Source of the DNA: Fusibacter_D sp033549245
GTDB lineage: Bacteria; Bacillota; Clostridia; Peptostreptococcales; Acidaminobacteraceae
DNA length: 20,655 nt
Direction: 5' to 3'
Assembly (NCBI GenBank): GCA_033549245.1
Contig: JAWSUW010000053.1
Span: 1-20,655 of the forward strand
Of this stretch, positions 6,748-14,880 are shown in pieces. Under the pieces are notes generated by a model. The model was not told where the DNA came from, made no database searches, and saw only the letters and a list, made by a program, of their open reading frames with translations. The translations under genes and the position numbers were made by a program. Positions within the stretch are counted from its first letter, which is position 1; the number at the start of each line of letters is the position of its first letter.

Positions 6748-8256
6748 ATGGAACAGACATTTGCAGCAATCGATTTGGGATCCAACGCCATAAAACTGAA
6801 AGTCGTTCAGATTGCAGACCAGAGTTTCATGACACTGGAAGACCTTAGCGTGCCCATTCGAGTCGGAGAAGAAGTATATTTGTCAGGTATGATATCGCTT
6901 GGTACTGTCAATGAAATAGTGGAAACCCTAAAGTACTTCAGTCAAGTGCTGCTGGAATATGATGTAAAAACATTTGAAATTATCGCAACAAGTGCACTTA
7001 GAGAAGCCGGCAACACTAAAAATGTGGTGGAACTGATCCATATGAAGACGGGTCTAACCGTAGAAGTCGCTGAGGACACCATCGAAAAGTTTCTCACCTA
7101 TAAATCCATTCGCGATCAAATGGACAACTACAGGGAAATAAGAAGCGGCTCCCTGCTCGTGGAAGTCAATTCTGGAAGTTGTGACATCAGCATCTACAGT
7201 CAAAACAAATTGATCAAGAACGAGGAAATAAAACTTGGAATCAAAGCGCTTAAATACACTCTGATGGATCTAGAAAAAAGAACAGTGCTGTATCCAAATG
7301 TGCTGAAGGAATTGATTGAAACAAGAACCTCCCATATATGGCCATCCATTACATCGAGAAAACTAAAACATTTTGTTGCAATAGGTGGCGATGCCAAGTT
7401 GATCAGGGAAATACTTTTCAATAATAATGTGGTCATTCCCATGAGTGATTTCAAAGCGATGTGTGTCAGAGCACTTGATTGTGATTATGAAGTTAGGGCT
7501 TTGATTGAGAAATCGGGTGCCAACTGGTATGAATTTTTAGCGACCATCATAGTATATGATGTATTTTCTGATTTGGTCGAAACAGAATTCATCTGGATTC
7601 CTGAAATTTCACTTAGAGATGGTATGATCGCGGAACTCGTGGAAAAAAACAGAAATTTGATGAGATATCGCAGTTTCAACAATGATATCTACACCCTGAC
7701 AAAAGAAATATGCAAACGGTACAGAACCAGTGAGAGCCATGTCAAACATGTAGAAAAGATGGCACTTGCTTTTTTCAGTGCCCTGAAAAAGGATTATGAA
7801 TTCAATCCCAGGGATTATATGCTGTTAAGGCTCGCCGCAAGTCTTCATGAGATAGGTAAATATACGAGAATGAAAGACTACCTGGTTACGACTTATGACA
7901 AGATTATCAATTTGAACATTTTGGGTGTGACCCATAACGAGATTATGATGATCGCCCATACCAGCAGGTTGATCACCAGTTCAGAACATAAAACATATGG
8001 TTCGGAACTGGAAGGTATACGAGATGAAGATCAAATCAGAGTATATAAACTCGCTTCCATACTTTCTATGGCTGATGCACTGGACAAGGGCAAGAGACAA
8101 AGGATCCATGTGGTCAAAGCCTATGTGGAGGACGAGCTATTTGTCATTGAGATTACCAAGGATGAACAATGCATTTTAGAGGAGTGGAGTTTTGAATTTA
8201 CTATTACCAATTTTGAGAACACATTCGGAATCAGACCAGAATTGAGGGAGATATGA
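6748..8256 (+). CDS. Ppx/GppA family phosphatase with C-terminal HD domain, altered phosphate loop
   Basis: Family members remove phosphate from polyphosphate (Ppx) or pppGpp (GppA). In 502 residues: an actin-like N-terminal part with AAIDLGSNAIKL (6-17), ATSALREA (80-87), a Glu at 113 aligning with the catalytic Glu of 'SGxEEA', and AIGGDAKLI (211-219). The loop that normally reads D-I-G-G-G-S-T-E is here VEVNSGSCDI (138-147), so the metal- and phosphate-binding residues are changed. The C-terminal half (about 315-475) is HD-like, with LAASLHEIGKY (362-372). The start is supported by AAGGAA at 6735-6740; the end overlaps ppk by 4 bases. It may be a slow or specialised phosphatase, or a polyphosphate or (p)ppGpp sensor. 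Confidence 0.85.
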   Translation: MEQTFAAIDLGSNAIKLKVVQIADQSFMTLEDLSVPIRVGEEVYLSGMISLGTVNEIVETLKYFSQVLLEYDVKTFEIIATSALREAGNTKNVVELIHMKTGLTVEVAEDTIEKFLTYKSIRDQMDNYREIRSGSLLVEVNSGSCDISIYSQNKLIKNEEIKLGIKALKYTLMDLEKRTVLYPNVLKELIETRTSHIWPSITSRKLKHFVAIGGDAKLIREILFNNNVVIPMSDFKAMCVRALDCDYEVRALIEKSGANWYEFLATIIVYDVFSDLVETEFIWIPEISLRDGMIAELVEKNRNLMRYRSFNNDIYTLTKEICKRYRTSESHVKHVEKMALAFFSALKKDYEFNPRDYMLLRLAASLHEIGKYTRMKDYLVTTYDKIINLNILGVTHNEIMMIAHTSRLITSSEHKTYGSELEGIRDEDQIRVYKLASILSMADALDKGKRQRIHVVKAYVEDELFVIEITKDEQCILEEWSFEFTITNFENTFGIRPELREI

Positions 8257-10307
8257 TGAGATTATTCAACAGAGAGCTAAGTTGGTTGGAGTTCAATGAG
8301 CGCGTCCTTCTGGAAGCGAAGGATGAATCATTGCCATTGCTCGAAAGAGTAAAGTTCAGCGCGATTTTTTCTTCCAATCTCGACGAGTTTTTCATGGTCC
8401 GTGTTGCGGCGATTAAAAATCAGATTTCACTCGGCTATGAAGCTGTGGATCCTTCCGGATATACTGCGAAAGAAAAGCTTTCGGCTATAAACAGTAGGGT
8501 CAGAGAGCTAGTGGAGCTTCAATGCAAAATTCAAACCAAGCTCATAAAAGATTTGGATAAAGAGGGTATTCATTTTTTAAGAAAAGAGAATTACAGCGAG
8601 GTTGACCTTCAAAAGCTTGAAATGACGTTCAATATGGATATTTTTCCTGTTTTGACCCCTATGGCTGTGGATTTTACCAGGAGATTTCCGCTTGTAAACA
8701 ACAAAGGACTTTATATTGCAGTTAAGCTGTTGATTGGTTTTGATACGAAACTGGCCATTGTTCAAGTTCCAAGTGTATTGGATCGATTTATTGTTTTTTC
8801 AAAAGATGATGACAATATTGTGTATGTTTTGCTTGAGGATATCATTGAGACATTCATAGACAGGCTGTTTTTGGGACATCAAGTTTTGTCCACTTCACTT
8901 TTCAGAGTGACGCGAAACGGAGACCTGAATATCATTGAAGATGAAGCTGAAGATTTACTGATGGTCATTGAAGAAGCCGTAAGATTGAGAAAATGGGGTG
9001 AGACTGTTCGCCTTGAGATCATTGAAGGAGCGGATCCTTGGCTTTACAAAGTCCTTCAGGATGCGTTGATGCTTGATTTCCAACAAGTATATGAAATCAA
9101 GGAAATCATGGATGCCACTGGTTTTTTCAAATTGAAGGCTCCAAAATCTAAAAATGAGCTGGTCAAAAAAATATATAAACCGAAAAAATTGGCGTTTATG
9201 GATAAAAAGAATATATTCAAGTTCATCAAGAATGAAGATTTGTTTGTGCATCACCCCTATGAATCATTTGATTGTGTTGTGGATTTCATCAAGCAGGCCA
9301 GCAAAGACCCTCATGTGCTCGCTATCAAACAAACACTTTACCGGGTAAGTGGAGACTCACAAATCGTTAAAGCTCTATCTGAAGCCGCAGATAGGGGCAA
9401 ACAGGTTACTGTACTTGTGGAGTTGATGGCACGATTCGATGAGGAAAACAACATCAACTGGGCAAAAAAACTGGAACAAAGAGGAGTCCATGTCATCTAT
9501 GGCATTTATGGATTGAAGACACATTCTAAAATCACCTTGGTGGTGAGGAGAGAAAAAAATAAAATTCGAAGGTATCTACATCTTGGAACAGGCAATTACA
9601 ATGACCAGACCTCAAAATTATACACCGATATGGGGATATTCACATCACGCGAAAATTTCGGGTCGGATGCTTCGGTTTTCTTCAATATGGTTTCCGGTTT
9701 CGCGACATCTGTAAATACCCATGTTCTAAGTGCCGCTCCATTTAATTTGAGACAAAAGTTTTATCAACTCATCGATCAGGAAATCAAGTATGCCAAAGAG
9801 GGCAAAAAAGCTAAAATAACTGCAAAAATGAATTCCCTCGTCGATATTGAAATGATTGAAAAACTTTATGATGCCTCTAGAGCAGGTGTCAAGATCAGGC
9901 TTGTGGTCAGAGGAATTTGCACGCTTGTTCCCGGAGTTGAGAAGATGAGTGAAAATATTGAAATCATAAGTATTGTTGGGGAGTTTCTTGAGCATAGCAG
10001 AATTTATATCTTTCACAACAACGGGGAACAGAAGGTATTTCTGTCCAGCGCGGACTGGATGACTAGAAATCTGAACAGAAGAATTGAACTCATGTTTCCG
10101 ATTGAGGAAAAAAACATAGCGGACCGAATTATCAAAATAATGGATTTATATTTAAGTGACAATTTGAAAGCTTGGGAGCTGACCAAAGAAGGACAATATG
10201 TCAAGCGTAAATCCAAGGGAAAAACCATTCATGCCCAAGAAATTTTGAAGCAACTGGAATATGATAACAATACGTCATTTATTACTAAATTGGCGGAGAG
10301 GATGTAA
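8253..10307 (+). CDS. ppk1: Polyphosphate kinase 1 (Ppk1)
   Basis: Reversibly transfers the gamma phosphate of ATP to inorganic polyphosphate. The 684-residue protein has the usual length and blocks: FNRELSWLEFNERVL (5-19), FSSNLDEFFMVRVA (39-52), FPVLTPMAVD (131-140), IKQTLYRVSGDS (358-369), the phosphohistidine site YGLKTHSK (H424), RYLHLGTGNYND (440-451) and the second catalytic His in LEHSRIY (H581), then SSADWMTRNLNRRIE (598-612). This is the two-phospholipase D-fold arrangement of Ppk1. Two ATG codons occur at 8253 and 8256; AGGGAG (8245-8250) is better spaced for the second. The start overlaps the ppx stop (ATGA), so synthesis of the making and degrading enzymes is coupled. Confidence 0.97.
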   Translation: MMRLFNRELSWLEFNERVLLEAKDESLPLLERVKFSAIFSSNLDEFFMVRVAAIKNQISLGYEAVDPSGYTAKEKLSAINSRVRELVELQCKIQTKLIKDLDKEGIHFLRKENYSEVDLQKLEMTFNMDIFPVLTPMAVDFTRRFPLVNNKGLYIAVKLLIGFDTKLAIVQVPSVLDRFIVFSKDDDNIVYVLLEDIIETFIDRLFLGHQVLSTSLFRVTRNGDLNIIEDEAEDLLMVIEEAVRLRKWGETVRLEIIEGADPWLYKVLQDALMLDFQQVYEIKEIMDATGFFKLKAPKSKNELVKKIYKPKKLAFMDKKNIFKFIKNEDLFVHHPYESFDCVVDFIKQASKDPHVLAIKQTLYRVSGDSQIVKALSEAADRGKQVTVLVELMARFDEENNINWAKKLEQRGVHVIYGIYGLKTHSKITLVVRREKNKIRRYLHLGTGNYNDQTSKLYTDMGIFTSRENFGSDASVFFNMVSGFATSVNTHVLSAAPFNLRQKFYQLIDQEIKYAKEGKKAKITAKMNSLVDIEMIEKLYDASRAGVKIRLVVRGICTLVPGVEKMSENIEIISIVGEFLEHSRIYIFHNNGEQKVFLSSADWMTRNLNRRIELMFPIEEKNIADRIIKIMDLYLSDNLKAWELTKEGQYVKRKSKGKTIHAQEILKQLEYDNNTSFITKLAERM

Positions 10308-10317
10308 GGTGTTAAAT

Positions 10318-11481
10318 ATGTTTTTAAACTATTTGAAGGGTTTTGCGGAAGCAAGTGCGTTTTATAGTGAAGAATCCTATTTTGAGACGACACATCTTGA
10401 AAACGTTATTCTTCATTCCATTCATTTATGTAAAAAGAGAAATCTGGATGAAAAATTGGTTGTAGCAATTGCCATGGGTCATGATTTGGGAAGAACACAT
10501 TTGAAAGTTCCCGGTAAAAAGCACGCCAAAGCCGGTTCGAAACTAATGAAAAAACTTCTTGAGGATTCAGAATTCAGCGATGATGAAAAGGGAATCATCT
10601 GTGATGCGATAGAACATCATAACGAAAAGAATAAAATCCATAATGCATATGATGAACTCATCAAGGATGCAGATTCATTGGCACATAGAGACGATGGCAT
10701 ACTTACTGAGGATAACAAATATGAGCAATATAGAGTCATTGCGAGCGAGTGTGAATCGGTTGAGATGACTTTTGCGCCAGTCTCTGAATGGATCACTGCG
10801 TATAGAGAACATGTCGGCATGCTGAAAGAATCCTACTTGAACGTGGATAAGCTTGATAATCATCCTGATGAATGGGTTCACGAGATAAGAACCGGTACAA
10901 GAAAGTTGAGAACGATATTGAATTTTCTTGCACCTACTGAAAAGAAAATTCAGAAAAAATTGGACAAATGGGCACTTGAAATGTCAGAAGCCAGATTTCT
11001 ACATGTGGCCACTTTAAAAGCAGATCATCTGTCACCAAAAGTGAATAAGAAATTGAATGGACTTTATAAGGAGCTCGGTTCGAAACTCTCTCAGAAGAAA
11101 GTTGATAAGAGAATTGAACAGCTAAATATTGAATTTGATCACGAAAAGATCATATCAGATTCACTTTCAAGATATGAGCGGTTGATTATGGATGTCACTC
11201 CGAAAAACATGCACAAACTTAGAGTCAAAGGTAAATCAATCAAATATTTGACACAAATGGAACTTTCGGAATTGTCACCGAGTGAGATGGTGGATGCGGT
11301 ACTTAGACTACACGATTTGCTTGGAGATTATAATGATTTTCTTGAGATGGCAGATTATTTTAAAGAATCAAGATTTAAAATTGAGGCTAAAAAACTCATG
11401 GATTCGATTCAAATGGAGATATTTCTTGTACGAAAAATTATTCTTTGTTGTACAACAACAAAAAATGTAAGGTATAATTAG
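10318..11481 (+). CDS. HD phosphohydrolase - CHAD polyphosphate-binding fusion protein
   Basis: Two domains in 387 residues. The N-terminal HD domain (about 20-130) shows H26, MGHDLGR with H55-D56, KHAKAG (H69), IEHHN (H100-H101) and KDADSL (117-122), a metal-dependent phosphohydrolase pattern. The C-terminal CHAD domain (about 180-375) shows VHEIRTGTRKLRT (187-199) and MHKLRVKGKSIKYL (298-311), the paired His/Arg/Lys helices that bind polyphosphate, and LHDLLGDYNDF (331-341). CHAD proteins are known to bind polyphosphate granules. The start is ATG 10318 (AAGGTG upstream) or GTG 10309 (GAGAGG upstream), 1 or 10 bases after ppk. The HD substrate (nucleotide, cyclic nucleotide or polyphosphate) is not readable. 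Confidence 0.85.
   Translation: MFLNYLKGFAEASAFYSEESYFETTHLENVILHSIHLCKKRNLDEKLVVAIAMGHDLGRTHLKVPGKKHAKAGSKLMKKLLEDSEFSDDEKGIICDAIEHHNEKNKIHNAYDELIKDADSLAHRDDGILTEDNKYEQYRVIASECESVEMTFAPVSEWITAYREHVGMLKESYLNVDKLDNHPDEWVHEIRTGTRKLRTILNFLAPTEKKIQKKLDKWALEMSEARFLHVATLKADHLSPKVNKKLNGLYKELGSKLSQKKVDKRIEQLNIEFDHEKIISDSLSRYERLIMDVTPKNMHKLRVKGKSIKYLTQMELSELSPSEMVDAVLRLHDLLGDYNDFLEMADYFKESRFKIEAKKLMDSIQMEIFLVRKIILCCTTTKNVRYN
11445..11478 (+). promoter_or_regulatory. Promoter region with perfect 14-bp palindrome upstream of the catabolic operon
   Basis: TATAAT at 11473-11478 is a consensus -10 element lying over the last codons of the HD-CHAD gene. Upstream, TTGTTGTACAACAA (11445-11458) is a perfect palindrome. 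The TTGTAC inside it is the best -35, but with a long 19-base spacer, as in promoters that need a regulator. The TTGT...ACAA form is reminiscent of GntR-type operators. Confidence 0.5.
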
Positions 11482-11505
11482 TTGTAATTCATGAAGGAAT
11501 TATAA
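11482..11505. promoter_or_regulatory. Second dyad: operator or weak hairpin near the expected transcript start
   Basis: TTGTAATTC (11482-11490) pairs with GAATTATAA (11497-11505) with one G-T wobble, 6-base loop. It starts right after the HD-CHAD stop codon and covers the expected transcription start from the -10 at 11473. It could be an operator or a weak terminator of the polyphosphate operon; there is no T run behind it. Confidence 0.4.
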
Positions 11506-11554
11506 TTTAAAAGTCAAACTTCTCAAGGATATAGTTTTATATGAAGGGGAGAAA

Positions 11555-13003
11555 ATGATGAATCAGGAAATGACAATCGCAAAATTCCATAAAGCCTTGT
11601 TGGAAGGAAAGACAACGGTAAAAGAGTTGGTTGAGTACTATTTGGATCGCATCGAGAAAGTAGATCCGATAATAAAAGCGGTGATATCCATAAATAAGGA
11701 TGTTATCAAAGATGCACAGAAGCTTGATGAGTATTTTAAGAACAATGGATTGATCGGACCACTGCATGGTGTGCCAATATTGGTCAAGGATAATATGGAA
11801 ACTATTGAAAACGCCACTACTGCAGGAAGTTTAAGCCTCAAAGACCATGTGCCTCACAGAGATGCCTACATCATTGAAAAATTAAGAGCAGCAGGTGGAC
11901 TCGTGATTGCGAAGACGAATCTTCATGAGTTTGCGATATGGGGTGAAACCATCAGTTCGATACTTGGTCAGACACTTAATCCATATGACTTGACCAGAAC
12001 TCCAGGGGGATCCAGTGGAGGAACAGGGGCTGGATTAGCCGCCGATTTCGCATTGATTGGACTTGGAACAGACACCATAAATTCTGTGAGGTCCCCTGCA
12101 TCTGCCAATAATTTGGTTGGCATTAGACCGACTATAGGTGTCGTGAGCAGATCTGGAATAGTGCCTTATTCATATACTCAAGACACAGCGGGGCCTCTTG
12201 CAAGAACTGTTGAAGACGCAGTACTGTGTCTGGATGCCATGAAAGGTTATGATAAAGATGACGAGAGTACCGCATGGTACTTCAAGAATCAAAATGAAAC
12301 ATTGAAATCACATCTGGATCCGGAAGGCCTGAAAGACAAAAGGATAGGCGTTCTCAGGGAGTTGTTTGGAGCAAATGAGGTGCATTTGGATACCACAAAT
12401 GCTGTACTTAGAGCTGTCAATCAAATGAGATCAGGCGGTGCGGTAATCATAGACATCGACGATATCTTTGACACGGGCGCGCTCGTCAACGAAGTGAGTG
12501 TACACCTTCACGATTTCAAAGATCATCTGAATAGTTATCTGGCTACAATTCCCGATACTCTTCCATGCAAAAACATGCATGAAATAGTGGATAGCGGTTT
12601 GCATCATCCGGGTGTGAAAGACAATATGATGACAGCGTTATCGCTTTCCACAGACACAGATGAGTATAGGATGCGTTTGGTCAAAAGGACACAGCTCCAA
12701 AATAAGGTCATGAAATTGATGGCAGATCACAATTTGGATGCACTCGTTTATCCCCATCAGAAGCAACTTGTTTGTGAGGTGGGATCATCACAAAATGAAC
12801 GTAATGGTGTTGTTGCCTCTGTGACAGGTTTCCCGTCGATTTGTGTCCCGGCTGGATTCTCAACTCCAGATGAAAATGCTCCGATAGGTGTTCCAATAGG
12901 TATGGAGATCATGGGGAGACCTTTTTCTGAAGGTGTGCTCATTGAAATTGCATATGCATATGAACAAATGGCTGAAATGAGGAAAGTTCCAAAAGGATTA
13001 TAA
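11555..13003 (+). CDS. Amidase signature family hydrolase
   Basis: Cleaves a carboxamide to acid and ammonia or amine. The 482-residue protein has the complete Lys-cisSer-Ser triad: K78 in ILVKDN, S153 in PGGSSGG (150-156) and the nucleophile S177 in GTDTINSVRSPAS (171-183). 'TINS' replaces the more common 'DTGGS', putting it in a divergent branch and not with GatA. No signal peptide, so it is cytoplasmic. AAGGGGAG (11544-11551) fits either ATG 11555 or, better, ATG 11558. It is the first gene of the operon and probably releases ammonia or opens an amide intermediate formed by the downstream oxidases. The substrate is unknown. Confidence 0.88.
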   Translation: MMNQEMTIAKFHKALLEGKTTVKELVEYYLDRIEKVDPIIKAVISINKDVIKDAQKLDEYFKNNGLIGPLHGVPILVKDNMETIENATTAGSLSLKDHVPHRDAYIIEKLRAAGGLVIAKTNLHEFAIWGETISSILGQTLNPYDLTRTPGGSSGGTGAGLAADFALIGLGTDTINSVRSPASANNLVGIRPTIGVVSRSGIVPYSYTQDTAGPLARTVEDAVLCLDAMKGYDKDDESTAWYFKNQNETLKSHLDPEGLKDKRIGVLRELFGANEVHLDTTNAVLRAVNQMRSGGAVIIDIDDIFDTGALVNEVSVHLHDFKDHLNSYLATIPDTLPCKNMHEIVDSGLHHPGVKDNMMTALSLSTDTDEYRMRLVKRTQLQNKVMKLMADHNLDALVYPHQKQLVCEVGSSQNERNGVVASVTGFPSICVPAGFSTPDENAPIGVPIGMEIMGRPFSEGVLIEIAYAYEQMAEMRKVPKGL

Positions 13004-13021
13004 ACTAGAAAGGTGGTTATT

Positions 13022-13336
13022 ATGAGTAAAATCAGCGACAACTTAAATTATTTCCAAACAAATCACAAACAAATTTATGAGGCTTACTCCAATTACGGAA
13101 AGTTGATTCACGAAAAAGGCGGTCCGCTTGACGAAAAGACGAGAGCGCTTGTGAAAGTTGCCATCTCATCGGTCGGTGAACATCATCTGGCTCTTGAAAC
13201 CCATATCAGAAAAGCCATGAAAGCAGGTTGCACACTTGAAGAGATTGAACATGTCATATTGCTTACGGCACCTTCGGTAGGATTCCCGAGTATGATGGAG
13301 TCTTTACTGGTATTCAGGGAATTTGTTGAAAAATAA
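13022..13336 (+). CDS. Carboxymuconolactone decarboxylase / AhpD-fold protein
   Basis: A 104-residue all-helical protein of the CMD family. The core is LDEKTRALVKVAISSVGEHHLALETHIRKA (36-65) followed by AGCTLEEIEHVILLTAPSVGFP, which matches the family helices. AhpD-type peroxidases carry a C-x-x-C pair here; this protein has only Cys70 and retains Glu53 and His61, so thiol peroxidase activity is unlikely and a lyase, isomerase or binding role is more plausible. AAAGGTGG upstream fixes ATG 13022. It lies 18 bases after the amidase and 11 before the chemoreceptor gene, inside the same operon. Confidence 0.82.
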   Translation: MSKISDNLNYFQTNHKQIYEAYSNYGKLIHEKGGPLDEKTRALVKVAISSVGEHHLALETHIRKAMKAGCTLEEIEHVILLTAPSVGFPSMMESLLVFREFVEK

Positions 13337-13347
13337 GGGGGAATGAA

Positions 13348-14880
13348 ATGGTATATATAGGCGTTTTGCTCGCATCCGTTTTTTGGATTTTGGTCTTTTC
13401 AATCATATTGAATTTGATGGGAAAAGATAACAAAGCACTTGTGGCGTTGATCAAGAAATATGCACAAGGCAATTTTCTTGCTGAAAATGATCAAAAGTTA
13501 AGATTCACAAGCAATAAAAGATTGGCAGATGAAATTGGTGCTCTTCAAAAGACCATGAAGGATTGGCTATATAACATGCTGAAATCTGAACTTGAATTGT
13601 CTAAATATGCCAAAATGTTGCAGGAAAATGCTGAGGAATCGTTAAAGCATATGACTCTCATTGAATCGCAAATCAATATCATCAAGGGCAACTCGCATCA
13701 AATCGCAAGTGCTTCACTGGAAAATGCATCAGTTTCAGAAGAGCTTCAGAGTGCCAATGACCAAATGGCGAATGACAGCCATGAGTATATGGAAGTGACT
13801 GAAGGGACAATCAAGAATATCAAGGTTGGAAAACGCGCTATCGTCGGTGCATTAGAAGGCATTGATGAAGTGGAACTCAAAATGAAGAGCTCTGTTGATA
13901 AAGTTAACGCATTACAAGATATGATGGATGCAATCCAGACTATGACACAAGGCATCTCCAAAATTTCTGATCAAACCAACCTGTTGGCGCTTAATGCTTC
14001 CATTGAATCTGCACGTGCTGGAGAAGCCGGTAGAGGATTTGCCGTGGTGGCAAATGAAGTCACCAAGTTGGCCGATGAAAGCTCAAGACTAGCTGAGGAT
14101 ATCGATCGAAAAGTCATTGCGATTGCTGAAAACATGAAATCTGTTGTGATAGAAATCGATGGTGGTATGAAAACAACGCAAGCGCTCAAGGGTAACAATC
14201 AAGAAGCGATTTCTCATTTGGATGAGATGGTCAAAGGTTCTGAAAGCATGCTCACATTTATTCGGAACATTTCAATTGGAATTCAAGAACAATTGAAGGC
14301 AACTGAAGTGCTATCGGGGAATGTAGAAAAACTGGCTGGCATAGCTGCAGATTCCGATGGAGCAACTGTAGAGGCTGGAAGAGATGTCGAGGACCATAGA
14401 CTCAAAACAAATGAAAATGCTGTTCTTGCACAGTCCATCAAAGGAATTTCACAAAACCTGAATGCATTTGTCCAGATGTTTGACGAAGCCTTGAACGAAG
14501 AACTGTTTAGTACTGGCGAGAAACTTGCGGATATAATGAAGAATCAAAAGATCGACAATGCGTATCTTCAAAAATTTTCCAAGGAAACAGGGATTTCTGA
14601 ATTCTATATCACGGATGAAAATGGAGTTACTGTGCTTTCGAACAATCCGGCTGGAATCGGATTTACTATAGAAAATGATCCTACCACACAAGCATATCCG
14701 TTCTATGCAATTTTAAAAAACCCGAAACATACTGTTTCTCAATCTATGATGGTTAGAGATATTGACGGAAAATACTTCAAGTTTGTAGGGTTGTCCCGAA
14801 CAGATCAAAGTGGGATTATTCAATTAGGACTCAGCCTTGAAGATTTGTTGAAATTCAGAGGAAGATATGCGTTACTTTAA
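13348..14880 (+). CDS. Methyl-accepting chemotaxis protein with C-terminal cytoplasmic sensor domain
   Basis: Chemoreceptor of 510 residues that would signal to CheW/CheA. One N-terminal membrane helix (about 3-24) is followed directly by cytoplasmic sequence; there is no periplasmic or extracellular sensor domain. Residues 58-75 may be a remnant HAMP. The coiled-coil signalling domain has its hairpin tip at SDQTNLLALNASIESARAGE (207-226), continuing GRGFAVVANEVTKLA. After the coiled coil, residues about 385-505 form a separate globular domain with FYITDENGVTVLSNNPAGIGF (419-439) and GIIQLGLSLEDLL, resembling a PAS/Cache-type ligand-binding fold. AAGGGGG at 13335-13341 supports the start. The 3' end overlaps the flavoprotein gene by 14 bases, so it belongs to the catabolic operon. 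Confidence 0.9.
   Translation: MVYIGVLLASVFWILVFSIILNLMGKDNKALVALIKKYAQGNFLAENDQKLRFTSNKRLADEIGALQKTMKDWLYNMLKSELELSKYAKMLQENAEESLKHMTLIESQINIIKGNSHQIASASLENASVSEELQSANDQMANDSHEYMEVTEGTIKNIKVGKRAIVGALEGIDEVELKMKSSVDKVNALQDMMDAIQTMTQGISKISDQTNLLALNASIESARAGEAGRGFAVVANEVTKLADESSRLAEDIDRKVIAIAENMKSVVIEIDGGMKTTQALKGNNQEAISHLDEMVKGSESMLTFIRNISIGIQEQLKATEVLSGNVEKLAGIAADSDGATVEAGRDVEDHRLKTNENAVLAQSIKGISQNLNAFVQMFDEALNEELFSTGEKLADIMKNQKIDNAYLQKFSKETGISEFYITDENGVTVLSNNPAGIGFTIENDPTTQAYPFYAILKNPKHTVSQSMMVRDIDGKYFKFVGLSRTDQSGIIQLGLSLEDLLKFRGRYALL

Noticed and set aside
10261..10317. N-terminal extension of the HD-CHAD protein inside ppk
   Set aside because: The longer frame overlaps the ppk end by 47 bases, has no ribosome binding site, and encodes a basic stretch unlike the domain; starts at 10309 or 10318 are well placed.
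11537..11841. Antisense frames within the amidase gene and similar long frames opposite other genes
   Set aside because: They lie wholly inside strongly supported genes, lack ribosome binding sites and show no recognisable protein features.
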